Notes: generated by a model from the letters alone, not told the origin. DNA of 64,000 bases from Chamaecyparis obtusa (GCA_027943335.1 BSBK01002060.1:62001-126000); one strand, 5' to 3'. Positions 10,510-22,119 are shown, counted from the stretch's first letter. Made by a program: numbers and translations.

Positions 10510-13500
10510 GTCCCCATGACCCCTTTTGACACATTTGAACCCTCAAGTGTGTCTAAAGGGTTCGTAGGACCCCTTATGACACACTTGTAGGTTCTAATGT
10601 GTCAAAAGGGGTCATGGGGACTTCCTAGGGGTCCTAACACATGATAAGGCATACTACGACCCCTAAGAATTCCCCATGACCCCTTTTGACACATTGGAAC
10701 CCTCAAGTGTGTCCTAAGGGGTCCTATGACCCCTTAGGAGACACTTAATAGTTTGAATATGTCAAAAGGGGTCATGGGGACTTCCTAGGGGTCCTAACAC
10801 GTGATAAGGACCCCTTAGAACACATTTGAGGGTCCCTAGGAAGTCTCCATGACCCATTTTTACACATTAGAACTATCAAGTGTGTCCTAAGGAGTCGTAG
10901 GACCCCTTACGACATAGTTGAGGGTTTCAATGTGTCAAAAGGGGTTATGAGGACTTCATAGGGGTCCTAGTATGCCTTATCATGCATTAGGACCCCTAGG
11001 AAGTCCCCATGACCCCTTTTAACACATTAGAACCTTCAAGTGTTTCCTAAAGAGTCCTACAACCACTTCGAACACACTTGAGGATTCAAATGTGTCAAAA
11101 GGGGTCATGGGGACTTTTTAGGGGTTCTAGTACACTGTATCATGCATTAGGACCCCTAGGAAGTCCCCATGACCCCTTTTGACACATTATAAACCTCAAG
11201 TGTGTCCTAAGGGGTCCTACAACCCCTTAGGACACACTTGAGGGTTCTAATGTGTAAAAAGGGGTGATTAGGGACTTCCTAGGGGTCCTAGTATGTCGTA
11301 TCATGTATTAGGACCCTTAGGAAGTCTCCATGACCCCTTTTGACAAATTTGAACACTTAATTGTTTCCAAAGGGGTCGTAGGACCCTTTCAGACACACTT
11401 GAGCATTAAAATGTGTCAAAAGGGGTCATGGGGACTTCTTAGGGGTCGTAGTATGCCTTATCATGCGTTAGGATCCGTAAGAAGAGCCCATGACCCCTTT
11501 TAACACATTAGAACCCTCAAATGTGTCCTAAGGGGTCCTACAAACCCTTCGAACACACTTGAGCTTTCAAATGTGTCAAAAGGGGTCATGGGGACTTCCT
11601 AGGGGTCCTAGTATGCCTTATCACATGTTAGGACCCCTAGGAAGTCCTCATGGCCCCTTTTGACACATTTGAATAGTCAAGTGTGTCCTAAGGGGTCCTA
11701 CGACCCCTTCAGACACAATTGAGCATTCAAATGTGCCAAAAGGGGTCATGGGGACCCCTAGGACCCCTTAGGACACACTTGAGCATTCAAATATGTCACA
11801 AGGGGTCATGGGGACTTCCTAGAGGTCCTAGTATGCCTTATCATGTGTTATGACCCCCAAGAAGTCCCCATGACCCTATTGACATATTAGAATGCTCAAG
11901 TGTGTCCTAAGGGGTCCTACAAAACCTTTGGACACACTTGAGCATTCAAATATTTCAAAAGGGGTCATGGGAACTTTCTAGGGGTCCTAGTATGCCTTAT
12001 CATGTGTTAGGACCCGTAGGAAGTCCTCATGACCCCTATTGACACATTGGCATGCTTGAGTGTATCCTAACGGGTCCTACAACCACTTCAGACACACTTG
12101 ATCATTCAAATATTTCAAAAGGGGTCATGGGGACTTCTTAGGGGTCCTAGTATTCCCTATCATGGGTTAGGACCCCTAGGAAGTCCTCATGACCCATTTT
12201 GACACATTGGAATGCTCAAGTGTGTCCTAAGGGGTCCTACAACCCCTTCGGACACACTTGAACATTCAAATATGTCAAAAGGGGTCATGGGGACTTTTGA
12301 GGGGTCCTAGTACACATGGTAAGGTGTACAAGGACCCCTAGGAAGTCCCCATGACCCCTTTTAACACATTAGAACCATCAAGTTTGTCGTAAGGGGTCCT
12401 ACAACCCCTTCGGAGACACTTGAGGGTTCAAATATTTCAAAAGGGGTCATGGGAACTTCATAGAGGTTCTAGTACACCTTATCATGTGTTAGGATCCCAA
12501 GGAAGTCCTTGTGACCCCTTTTGAAACATTAGAACCCTCAAGTGTGTCCTAAGGGGTCGTAGGACCCCTTAGGTCATACTTGAGGGTACTAGTGTGTCAA
12601 AAGGGGTCATGTGGACTTCCTATGGGTCCTAGTATGCCTTATCACACATTAGGACCCCTAGGAAGTCCCCATGGCCCCTTTTGACACATTTGAACCCTCA
12701 AGTATGTCCTAAGGGGTCCTAAGACCCCTTAAGACACACTTGAGCATTCAAATGTGTCAAAAGGGGTCATGGGGACTTCTTAGGGGTCCTAGTACACCTT
12801 ATCATGTGTTAGGACCCCTACAAAGTCCTCATGACCCATTTTGACACATTGGAACCCTCAACTATGTCCTAAGGGGTCGTAGGACCCCTTTGGACACACT
12901 TGAGTTATCCAATGTGTTGAAAGGGTTCATGGGGACTTCCTAGGGGTCCTAGTTTGCCTTATCACATGTTAGGACCCCTAGGAAGTCCCCATGACCCCTT
13001 TTGACACATTAGAACCCTCAAGTGTGTTCTAAGGGGTCCTATGACCCCTTCGAACACACTTGAGCATTCAAATGTGTCAAAAGGGGTCATGGGGACTTAC
13101 GAGGGGTCCTAGTACATGTGATAAGGCATACTGGGACCCCTAGGAAGTCCCCATGACCCCTTTTGAAACATTAGAACCCTCAAGTGTGTCCTAACGGGTC
13201 CTACAATCCCTTCGAACACACTTGAGGATTCAAATGTGTCAAAAGGGGTCATGGGGACTTCATAGAGGTCCTATTATGCATTATCATGCGTTAGGCCACT
13301 AGGAAGTCCCCATGACCCTTTTTGACACATTAGAACCCTCAAGTGTATCTTAAGGGGTCATAGGACCCATTAGTACACACTTGAGGGTTTGAATGTGTCA
13401 AAAGGAGTCATGGGGACTTCCTAGGGGTCCTAGTACACCTTATTACATGTTAGGACCCCTAGGAAGCCCACATGACCCCTTTTGACACATTTGAACCCTC

Positions 13501-13715
13501 AAGTGTGTCCTAAGTGCTCCCACGACCCCTTCAAATAGACTTGAGCATTCAAATGTGTCAAAAGGGGTCATGGGGACTTCTTAGGGGTCCTAGTATGTCT
13601 TATCACATGTTAGGACACCTAGGAAGTCCGCATGACCCATTTTGATACATTGGAACCCTTAACTATGTCTTAAGGGGTCATAGGACCCCTTCAAACACAC
13701 TTGAGCTATCTAATG
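10509..13715. repeat. 160-bp palindromic satellite, middle block with polarity switch
   Basis: The satellite continues from AGTCCCCATGACC. The first two loops (near 10630 and 10795) still read GATAAGG. From about 10960 onward nearly all read CCTTATC, the opposite orientation; exceptions lie near 12310 and 13110. This is where the two arms of the foldback structure meet. No unique centre sequence separates them. Confidence 0.85.
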
Positions 13716-14204
13716 TGATGGTGTAATTAAATATTCCTAATTACACTTTACTTAATCTTACTTAGGATAATGCATTGCATAGTAGTTAGTGATTGAGACA
13801 CCTAGGAGTGTGCACCTCATTCAAGCACATGGTGTAGGAGAATTTCCACTTTAGGTGTGATAGTTGTCATCACATACCTCTTTGTGTGTGAGATCCACCT
13901 TTCATGCTCTTATCACATTATCATCCTAATCCATTGCACATACTTTATTGCATAATGGAGAATGATCCACATTTGGTGGCCATGTGATTACACCTAGCAT
14001 AGGTAATAGCTTATCATCTCCTTATCATTGTCTCTTATTGCCTTTCCTATATAAGGAGGCCTATTATGTACATTTTAATCATGTCCATGATCAATAATAT
14101 CATTCTTGCATCTTAATGTAATTGTCATGCCAATCTCTTGTGGAAGTTATCTTGGTCTTGCATTCGATCCTGGGGGTGTTGTAGAGTAACCTAAAACTCT
14201 AACA
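13716..14204 (+). mobile_element. Solo LTR (489 bp) inside the satellite
   Basis: The insertion starts TGATGGTGTAATT and ends AAACTCTAACA, so it has TG..CA termini. It is flanked by TAATG (13711-13715) and CAATG (14205-14209), a 5-bp duplication with one mismatch at a site that varies T/C among satellite units. A TATA-like CCTATATAAGG lies near 14047, and downstream AATAAT and TTGTGGAAG phrases are typical of an LTR R-U5 region. The parent family is not identified. Confidence 0.75.
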
Positions 14205-15481
14205 CAATGTGTCAAAAGGGTTCATGGGGACTTCCTAGGGGTCCTAGTTCACCTTATCACATGTTAGGACCCCTAGGAAGTCCTCATGACCCCTTTTGAC
14301 ACATTAGAACCCTCAAGTGTGTCCTAAGGGGTCCTACGACCCCTTCGGACACACTTGAGCATTAAAATGTATAAAAAGGGGTCATGGGGACTTCCTAGTG
14401 GTCCTAGTACACCTTATCATGTGTTAGGAACCCTAGGAAGTCCCCATGACCCCTTTTAACATATTCAAAGTATCAAGTGTTACCTAAGGGGTCATAGGAC
14501 CCCTTAGGACACACTTGAGGGTTCCAATGTGTCAAAATAGGCCATGGGGACTTCTTAGGGGTCCTAATATGCCTTATCACACATTAGGACCCCTAGGAAG
14601 TCCCCATGACTCCTTTTGACACATTAGAACTCTCAGTGTGTCCTAAGACACACTTAAGGGTTTTAATGTGTCAAAAGGGGTCATGGGGACTTCAGACACA
14701 CTTGAGAGTTCTAATGTGTCAAAAGGGGTCATGGGGACTTCCTAGTGGTCCTAATGCATGATAAGGTATACTAGGACCCCTAAGAAGTCCCCATGACCCC
14801 TTTTGACACATTGGAACCCTCAAGTGTGTCTGAAGGGGCCGTAGGACCCCTTAGGACACACTTGAGGGTTCCAATATGTCGAAAGGGGTCATGGGGACTT
14901 CCTAGGGGTCCTAACGCATTATAAGGTGTACGAGGACCCCTAGGAACTCCCCATAACCCCTTTTGACCTATTAGAATACTCAAATGTTTTTGAAGGGGTC
15001 ATGCGAACCCTTAGGACACACTTGAGGGTTCCAATGTGTCGAAAGGGGTGATGGGGACTTTTTAGGGGTCCTAGTATGCCTTATCAAGCATTAGGACACC
15101 TAGGAAGTCCCCATGATCCATTTTGACACATTTGAATGCTCATGTGTGTCCTAAGGGGTTCTATGACCCCTTCAGACACACTTGAGGGTTCCAATGTGTC
15201 AAAAGGGGTCATGGGGACTTCTTAGGGGTCCTAGTATGCCTTATCACGTGTTAGGACCCCTAGGAAGTCCCCATGACCCCTTTTGAAACATTAGAACCCT
15301 CAAGTGTTTCATAAGGGGTCCTACGACCCCTTCGGACACACTTGTGGGTTCAAATGTGTCAAAAGGGATCATGGGGACTTCATAGGGGTCCTAGTATGCC
15401 TTATCACAAGTTAGGGCCCCTAGGAAGTCCCCATGAACCATTTTGACACATTAGAATCCTCAAGTGTGTCCTAAGGGGTCC
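14205..15481. repeat. 160-bp palindromic satellite, right block
   Basis: Same monomer as at 4235. Loops are mainly CCTTATC (near 14245, 14405, 14565, 15075, 15235, 15390), with two GATAAGG units near 14750 and 14920. A compressed region near 14640-14700 carries a partial unit. The 67-codon ORF at 14780-14983 is translated palindrome and not a gene. Confidence 0.9.
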
Positions 15482-15489
15482 AAGTGATT

Positions 15490-15858
15490 TATGATAAATG
15501 AGTTAAAACCCTTTGAGAATCTTTTTGCTAGCTTCAGTTTGACCTTAGAAAGCCATGATGGATTATGGGAGGTAACCCTGCTGAAGGCTTGCTAAATCCT
15601 AAAATTTGGCTAAGTTTGAAATTTTTTGAAATCCCCCGAAATCTAGAATTTGCATCTTAACTCCTATGAAGCTGAAACCTATCTCAAACATCCTGGAATG
15701 CAATTAACTTGTATTTATACAAATATAAATTAAAGTATAAGAAATTAAATAAATCAAACTTATATTTAAATGTTATATTTGTATAAATCCTTGTAACTTG
15801 AAATTGGAAAAAGTGGGGCAATTCAAATTTCAAAATAGGCGGGCTTTTTTGGATATCT
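15490..15858 (-). repeat. Foldback right unique inverted terminus (~365 bp)
   Basis: This is the inverted copy of 3896-4228. It ends GGCGGGCTTTTTTGGATATCT against the CACTA element. Its last 65 bp occur again just beyond the CACTA element (36861-36930), so the terminal block was tandemly duplicated, or two ends were adjacent, before the CACTA insertion. Confidence 0.75.
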
Positions 15859-16259
15859 CACTAATACATTTGGGGTGAAATTGTGATGACAATTTGTGAC
15901 GGCAGGCAAATGTTATATGTTTTTGGCAGTTTTTTCCAATTATAACCTGACAATGTCGCAATTGTGACGTTAACGAGATATAAGAAAAAAAAAAAGAAAA
16001 CGTTGGTCATTTCTATGTTCAATAGCACCGAGAGGGATTTTTGCATCTGGTGGATAATTTGTATGTTAGACAAGGAGATCTCTGCAGCCAGGCATCTCTG
16101 CGGTGAAAGGCATTGTACATTCAGAATCCAAAAGGTCAAGAAAGGTATGATTTTAAACTTCACTTCCTCCTCCTTTTGTGTCACCCTCTCTTCCCTTTAT
16201 CATGCGCTCAGGTACTTCAGGCATCGCTTCTATATTGTACACTAATTCATATCAGTGCC

Positions 16260-16940
16260 TCCATTAAATGGAACACTGCCCCTTAAACTCTTGATAGCAC
16301 CGATAGGTGAAAGCTTTGTTGTATTATTGTCATACATTATTCTTTATATTTCTAGGTCATAAGACCGATCATTAACATTTTTCTTCATGGAGATTCTAAA
16401 AATGCCTTGGACTGTGCTTTCAAATGATATAGTCACGAGCCCAGCTAGGGTTTACAAATATCATTTAAAAACCTAAACATTCCTCTGACGATGTCCTTCA
16501 TTTCAACAAAGCACTCAACACAGTGCACAAATCTGAAAATGCCTTGTAGAAGGCTCTCAAGACTGCACTGAGTCTTTTGATAAATCTACATGTTTGTCAC
16601 TGGGGTGTAACTATTACCATTTTAGTTACGATGACAATTTGATGGTTCTGCATCACTTTGTATGAAGTTTTTAAGCTGTAGAAGTACAACAGTTATAGAA
16701 TGGTTGTTGAGAATTTCTAGATATTCTAAAGTTAACCAACTAGGGCATGTCACGATATCCACTGTATAAAAGTGCACTAAAAAATAGTAGTGCTTAAAAA
16801 TTATGTTATGATTTTTTAATTAAAAATTCTTTTAACTATCAATACACCAAATCATTTTATATGATTAGTTAAAGCTGTAGAAGTTCAGTAGCTAATAGAA
16901 CGAGGGTTGAGCATTTTTGGACGGGATATTCTAAAATTAC
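16260..16940. other. CACTA interior without recognisable gene
   Basis: AT-rich sequence with a weak internal repeat ('taatagaacg..gagttgagcatttttgga' phrases near 16690 and 16880). I see no coding signal on either strand. Confidence 0.4.
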
Positions 16941-16944
16941 ATAT

Positions 16945-19504
16945 TTGGTTTGATAAATATACCTTCTAATTTTTGTTGAACTTTCACACCAAGGAAATAA
17001 TGCATGGGTCCTATATTTGACATTTCATATTTCTGTTTCATTTCTTTCTCCATGAGAGCTTTGTTGTTACCTATATAAATAAGATCATTGACATAAAGGC
17101 AACCAATGAGAATATCATAATCAATATTTTGAACATATGAGGTTGGCTCTTAGTTTCTTCTACTAAATCTCTTCTTCAAGAAATAACTGCCAATCCTTGT
17201 ATACTAGGCACTGGGAGCTTGCTTCAACCCATAAAGTGTTTTTTCTAAAAACTTGTAAACTAATTGTTCTTTGCCTAGAATTTCATAGCCCATAGGTTGT
17301 TGAATGTTCCACATAGACATCCTTATCTGTATAACTATTAAGGAAGATAGATTTTACATTTATCCGAGATACTAGCCACTTGTAGTGTGTAGCAATAGCC
17401 AATATAATCTTGATTGTATCAAGTCCATAAATTGTAGCAAAAATTTTTGTAAATTGCTTGAGGTGTTTGTGCAAATCCTTTGGTGACTAGTCTAGCCTTG
17501 TGTCATTCTATTGAAACATCAACATGATATTTCACCTTATAAATCCATTTGACATGAATCACTTGTTTATCTTTGGGAAGTTGCAAATAATTTCCATGTT
17601 TTATTTTTATTAATGGCATTCATCTCGTCATTCATAGCATTAATCCATACTTTGCCTTTGACTACTTTTTTATACATAGAGGGTTCCACTTGAATTGTAC
17701 TAAACAAAGCAAAATTAACGATTGGTTTTATATTGTAGTCCTATGATAAATGTCAAATAGTCTTTGTACATTTCTTGAAGAGCTTGGAGTTTATGCTTAA
17801 TGTGAATTATCATCAGAATTTGTGCTACTAGAAGAACTTGGTGGACTGGAACTTGAGCTCCTATTAGAGCTTGAACTTCCACTTGAGCTTGTGGGGAGGA
17901 TGAACACTGCCATCTTCAATGCCCATGATTATTAGTATATTTTGTTGTACACCATTTTTCCATTGACAGACTCTCCCTTCATCAAAAACATTTTTTGTGC
18001 TAGGATTATAGCACCTGTACCCTTTAGTTGCATTGGAATATCCCACAAGGATACAAAGTTGGGATTTTGTATCCAACTTCGTCTGCCTTTGAATTGGAAT
18101 ATGAATAAATGCTAGACAACCAAATACATGAAAATGAGCTACAAAAGTATTATGACTACTTTGAGTTTCCTTTGAGTGATGTTCTTGATTGATTTTGTGG
18201 GATCTCAATTCAAAATATATACTATTGTTGCCACAACCCCCTAATAACTATTTGGAAGACATTTTGATTGCAACATACTTCATGCCATTTTCATAATGGT
18301 ACCATTCTTTCTTTTCGCATTACCATTTTTTTGGGAGTATAAGCCACAGTAAATTCTCTTTATGACATAGTTGTTGCAAAATAAAAAAACTCTTTGGAAG
18401 TAAATTCTCCCCCTCTACCTGTTTGAGTATTTTGAGATAATACCCAATTTTCTTTTCAAGCATAGCTTTATAATTCTTGAAGCATTGAAAAGCCTTAGAT
18501 ATCTACATAAGAAAATAAACCAATGTGTGGCAAGGAAATCATCAATAAAAGTTAAAAAATAAATATCCTTACCCAATTTCTCCTCTTGCATATCACCACA
18601 AATGTCAACACACAAGCTCAATTGGAGATATTGTCCTCCATGATTTGTTCACTAAAAAATTATCATGATGGTGCTTGTGCACACCTTGAACAAATTTCTT
18701 CTTTGGATTGAATTGTAGGAAGTCCTCTAACCATATTCTTCTTGTGAAGCAAACTTAATCCTTGAAATTTAAAATGACCGTATTGTTGGTTCCATAACCA
18801 CGAATCATTTGTTATTACCATGAATGCATGCATCTTAGTGGAAACCAATGGGAGAGGAAATAATATATTCTCTATCATACAAGACTTTTCTACAAGCGAT
18901 ATTTATCTGATTTATTAAATAACTTGTTGTGGTTATCTTCAAATACACTTTTGTAATTTTATGCTACTAGCTGCCCAATATTCAAAAGATTATGTTTTAG
19001 TTTTGGCACAAGTATCATGAATATAATAATTTCTCCTTGCTTAGTCTTCACTGCAAGGGTACTTTTACCCATTACATCATTTTCTTTATCATCACTAAAT
19101 TTAAGTTAGACTTCTTATGAATCATCTAATTTGACAAAGAGGGTATATTTACTTTTCATATGATTTGAATAGCTGCTATTTAGGAACCACACATTCTTTT
19201 GGTGTTCTTTTGTCAAAATGCACGCAAAGAATGTAGAGTACTTTGCATCTTTGGAAGACTTTAATTAATTGTCTTTCCACTTATTCAAGTCAATCTTTTT
19301 TCCCTTCGTGTCCATATTGTTTAGAACACCTGCATTGAATGATTCAGTGATCCACTTCCTATTCCTTGTTCTCTACCATGTCCTCTATTGGCTAAAATTT
19401 CCTTGGAATTTATTTGGGCGAGGAAGAGTCTTTGGAGAGTTTCTTCAATTTTTGTAGGAGATTGGAAAGCTTGCACCAAGCTTTCTGTAGAACATTGCAT
19501 ATAC
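16945..19504 (-). pseudogene. Antisense decayed Ty1/copia polyprotein (RT to gag)
   Basis: Read on the minus strand from high to low coordinates, fragments follow Ty1/copia order. A zinc-knuckle-side gag end lies near 19270-19420 and a protease-side region near 19000-19200. The GAG-pre-integrase follows at 18663-18878 (WLWNQQYGHFKFQGLSLLHK). Next come integrase pieces at 18415-18621 (VDICGDMQ, FLTFIDDF) and 17864-18208 (VFGCLAFIHIP, CILVGYSNATKGYRCYNP). Reverse transcriptase is at 16945-17500 ([37 protein letters not shown]). The YVDD motif reads YVND, so a catalytic aspartate is lost. Many stops and frameshifts are present. The young copia element is inserted in its gag end at 19505. Confidence 0.75.
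19438..19504 (-). repeat. Tandem duplication, copy 1 (5' part, split by copia)
   Basis: These 67 bp plus 26797-26970 form a unit of about 241 bp. It is repeated immediately downstream at 26974-27212. The young copia element is inserted in this first copy. Confidence 0.8.
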
Positions 19505-19628
19505 TGCTGGAAACAATTGTCTGAAGGAAATTGCTACTCAATTATATATTGTCCTTGATGTCACACAATGTCATAGTCCGTAGCAATCAGTTTCTACCGA
19601 GCTCAGTCGGTCTGCCAGACAGGAATAT

Positions 19629-19930
19629 TAGTATTTACCGAGTTCAGTCGGTCATCGAAGAAAAGTTAGTATTTATCGAGTTCAGTCAGTTATCGAAGAA
19701 AAGTTAGTATTTACCGAGTTCAGTCGGTCATCGAAGAAAAGTTAGTATTTACCGAGTTCAGTTGGTCATCGAAGAAAAGTTAGTATTTACCGAGTTCAGT
19801 CGGTCATCGAAGAAAAGTTAGTATTTACCAAGTTCAGTCGGTCATCGAAGAAAAGTTAGTGTTTACCGAGTTCAGTCGGTCATCGAAGAAAAGTTAGTGT
19901 TTACCGAGTTCAGTCGGTTATCAAAGGTAA
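19629..19930 (+). repeat. 38-bp tandem repeats in LTR U3
   Basis: About eight units of 38 bp, each containing TTACCGAGTTCAGTCGGTC, which holds the inverted repeat ACCGA-6-TCGGT. Degenerate units flank the run (near 19595 and 19946). The position upstream of the TATA-like box suggests an enhancer or factor-binding array. That role is inferred. Confidence 0.85.
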
Positions 19931-20089
19931 AAGATTGTCGGTGTTTACCGAGTTCCCTCGGTCTCTGAAAGATTATAGAAAGTTATGGTCACCAAGCATT
20001 GTCGGCCCTTGAAGGATTTTTGCAAATAGAGTTTGCTTAATTCAGCCGACTGTTATACTAAATAATGTCGATTTGACAAATCTAAAATC

Positions 20090-20102
20090 ATATAAATAAA
20101 AG
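20090..20102 (+). promoter_or_regulatory. Putative LTR TATA box
   Basis: TATAAATAAAAGG lies in the LTR after the 38-bp repeats and upstream of the presumed R region. The same sequence recurs in the 3' LTR near 26057. Confidence 0.5.
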
Positions 20103-20828
20103 GTCAAATGTGAAAAGAAAACACAGCAGAAGATTTACAGAAGAAAAGAAGGAAAGGTATATGCGAATTGGTGAAGGATGTTCAGATATCCTTGAGGAGT
20201 AGCAGAGATTTATTCGATCAGAAAGGATCAGAATTATGCAGAACAGAGATCTGTAATCAGCAAGACAGTTGCATTATTATACAGGTCATTTTTCATTGTT
20301 ACCTTCTTATCATTGTAACAGTGAATTCTAAATCTCTTAACCGAGTTGGTTTAACAACCATATTATAAATCCTCTAACAAGGTGACAATTCCATTGAATT
20401 GTTTTCAAGACCTCTTACCAGGCCACTCCTAGCAGGGTGTTTTAAATCCTCTAACAAGGTCACACCTAACAGTGTGTTTTGTAACCTTTTACCGGGTTGG
20501 CTTCTAACCGGGCATCACTTCAGAAAAGTGAAAATCAGTATCTAGATACATTGGTGGTTTTTCCCATATTGGGTTTCCACGTTAAATCTTGTGTCTCTTG
20601 TGTTCTTAATTGCTTTCTCAATCATATACATGTGCTGATGAATATACAAAGATAATTTTGCTAATACTTTCTGCATCTTCAAAGTTACTGCAATTTATTT
20701 ACCGAGTGCTAAAACAGATAACATTGTTAAGATATCCTAAGGGATCTGGAAAGAATTAAATTGTGAAGTGTTTTATGGTTGACTGATTCACCCCCCCCTC
20801 TCAGTCAATTCATCCATATTCCATCAAT

Positions 20829-20840
20829 TGGTATCAGAGC
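20829..20840 (+). other. Primer binding site (initiator tRNA-Met)
   Basis: TGGTATCAGAGC lies two bases after the LTR end. It is complementary to the 3' end of plant initiator methionine tRNA (GCTCTGATACCA), the usual primer for Ty1/copia elements. Confidence 0.9.
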
Positions 20841-20889
20841 ATTTTGGTGCTTGCAGGAAGGGTTTCAAGGACCTAAGCTAAAGATCAGG

Positions 20890-22119
20890 ATGTCTTACAA
20901 GAGGGAAATTCCAAAGCTTAACAGAGATAACTTTTCAGCATGGCAAGGTCTCATGCGACTTCATCTAGCTTCCATTGGTGACTCAGGATGCAAATACATT
21001 GATGAAGAATACACAATTCCTAATGGCACATTAACTATTGAAGACATTGCAGATAAAAAGACTCACAACACCATGATGATAGACATTGCATCTGCTCTCA
21101 GCTATGAAGAATTTGATGATATTAAAGACTGCACCGCTGCATATGAAATATGGATGGCACTGAAGAAAATATATGGTGGTGATGCAAATGTGAAAAGAGT
21201 CAAAGCAGAAAGCCTAAGAGGACAGTTTGACAAGATGAATATGAAGGAAGATGAAAACATTGCAAAATATGTTGAAAGAATCAAAGCAAGTGTAAATGCA
21301 ATTAGAGCTTTTGGAGGAACAATCTCAGATGAGACTGTTATAAGTAAGGTACTCAGAACATTACTCCCTATCTATGCAATAAGAGTATCAGCTATTCAAG
21401 AAAGAAGATGTGAAACAAACCACAATATAACTTTGGATGCTTTAGTTGGAAGATTGACAGCTTTTGAATTAGACAACTATGACAACTATGTTCCTAGTTC
21501 CAAAAATATAGAATCAGCATTTGAGGCCAATGTTTCACTAAAGAAGAACAAGAAAATTAAAGAAGTTCAGTCAGAAAGTGAAGAAGAATCAGAAGAAAGT
21601 TCTGATAGTGATCTTGAAATTGTAGAAGCATTACTTGCAAAGAAGTACTCTAGAGGGAAAGGTAAGTATAAAGGTAAAACTCCTTTAATCTATTTTTCAT
21701 GTGAAGAAATTGGACATATTGCAGCTAGGTGCCCAAACAAGCAAGTCAAGGAAGAGAAGAGAAGTCACAAGTACTATGGCAAAAAGAATTTCAAATCATA
21801 CAAGGATAAAGGTAAGAAATCATGTTTTATGGCTAAAGATTCTGATGATAGTGAAGAAGAAATTGTCTTTATTGCTATAAAAGATGAATCTGATGATGAT
21901 GAAGATAAGATGGCACTTATCTCTCATATAAGCAAAGATGATATATGGATAATAGACAGCGGATGTTTACACCACATGACTGGTGACAAGACAAAATTTG
22001 AATATCTAGAAGACTGTGATAGTGGTAATGTAAGATTTGGAAACAATGAACCTTGTTATATAAAAGGAAAAGGAAGAATCTCATTAACCAAAGAACTCAT
22101 ATGTGATAATGCTTACTAG
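20890..22119 (+). CDS. Copia gag and protease segment, ends at in-frame TAG
   Basis: This encodes the capsid (gag) and the aspartic protease start. I chose the ATG at 20890 (MSYKREIPKLNRDNFSAWQG), because the family normally begins with a short leader before NRDNFSAW; the open frame reaches back to 20779 but there covers the LTR end and primer site. Gag shows a UBN2/copia-gag body. An acidic stretch follows (residues about 215-245). The CCHC knuckle reads IYFSCEEIGHIAARC, with its first cysteine replaced by tyrosine, so zinc binding is doubtful. The protease motif is IIDSGCLHHMTGD. The frame stops at TAG 22117-22119, then continues in the same frame (VEGLKHNLLSVAQL). Confidence 0.9.
   Translation: MSYKREIPKLNRDNFSAWQGLMRLHLASIGDSGCKYIDEEYTIPNGTLTIEDIADKKTHNTMMIDIASALSYEEFDDIKDCTAAYEIWMALKKIYGGDANVKRVKAESLRGQFDKMNMKEDENIAKYVERIKASVNAIRAFGGTISDETVISKVLRTLLPIYAIRVSAIQERRCETNHNITLDALVGRLTAFELDNYDNYVPSSKNIESAFEANVSLKKNKKIKEVQSESEEESEESSDSDLEIVEALLAKKYSRGKGKYKGKTPLIYFSCEEIGHIAARCPNKQVKEEKRSHKYYGKKNFKSYKDKGKKSCFMAKDSDDSEEEIVFIAIKDESDDDEDKMALISHISKDDIWIIDSGCLHHMTGDKTKFEYLEDCDSGNVRFGNNEPCYIKGKGRISLTKELICDNAY

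Larger units (their letters stand above)
3896..15858. mobile_element. Giant foldback-type element of opposed palindromic-satellite arrays
   Basis: Unique sequence at about 3896-4228 is repeated in inverted orientation at about 15490-15858. Both copies carry CCATAATCCATCATG and GGCTAAGT/ACTTAGCC blocks and end in a GCCCACCTATT or GCCCGCCTATT terminus. Between them lies a 160-bp tandem satellite whose asymmetric loop points mostly one way from 4235 to about 10880 and mostly the other way from there to 15481. Without the two LTR insertions the arms are about 4.3 and 4.5 kb, so the whole is close to one large inverted repeat. Foldback elements of animals and plants have this plan (long terminal inverted repeats rich in tandem repeats). 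No transposase gene lies inside. The target duplication could not be fixed. Confidence 0.6.
19505..20826 (+). repeat. 5' LTR of the young copia element
   Basis: Starts TGCTGGAAACAATTGTC (the 3' copy has TGTTGG) and ends CCATATTCCATCA. A TATA-like CATATAAATAAAAGG lies near 20090. Short ORFs such as 20168-20368, also present in the other LTR at 26134-26334, are LTR sequence and not genes. Confidence 0.95.

Noticed and set aside
14780..14983. 67-codon ORF on the minus strand
   Set aside because: It is the translation of the palindromic satellite; similar chance frames occur in other units.
4235..15481. CRISPR-like or gene-family array
   Set aside because: The units are 160-bp palindromic satellite in a plant nuclear context, with no unique spacers and no conserved reading frame.
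15861..16245. Opposed ORFs of 107 and 93 codons at the CACTA left end
   Set aside because: They overlap each other and the subterminal repeats, contain an A/T homopolymer, and show no transposase motif.
20168..20368. 66-codon ORF repeated at 26134-26334
   Set aside because: It lies entirely inside the copia LTR. The duplication reflects the two LTRs, not a gene pair.
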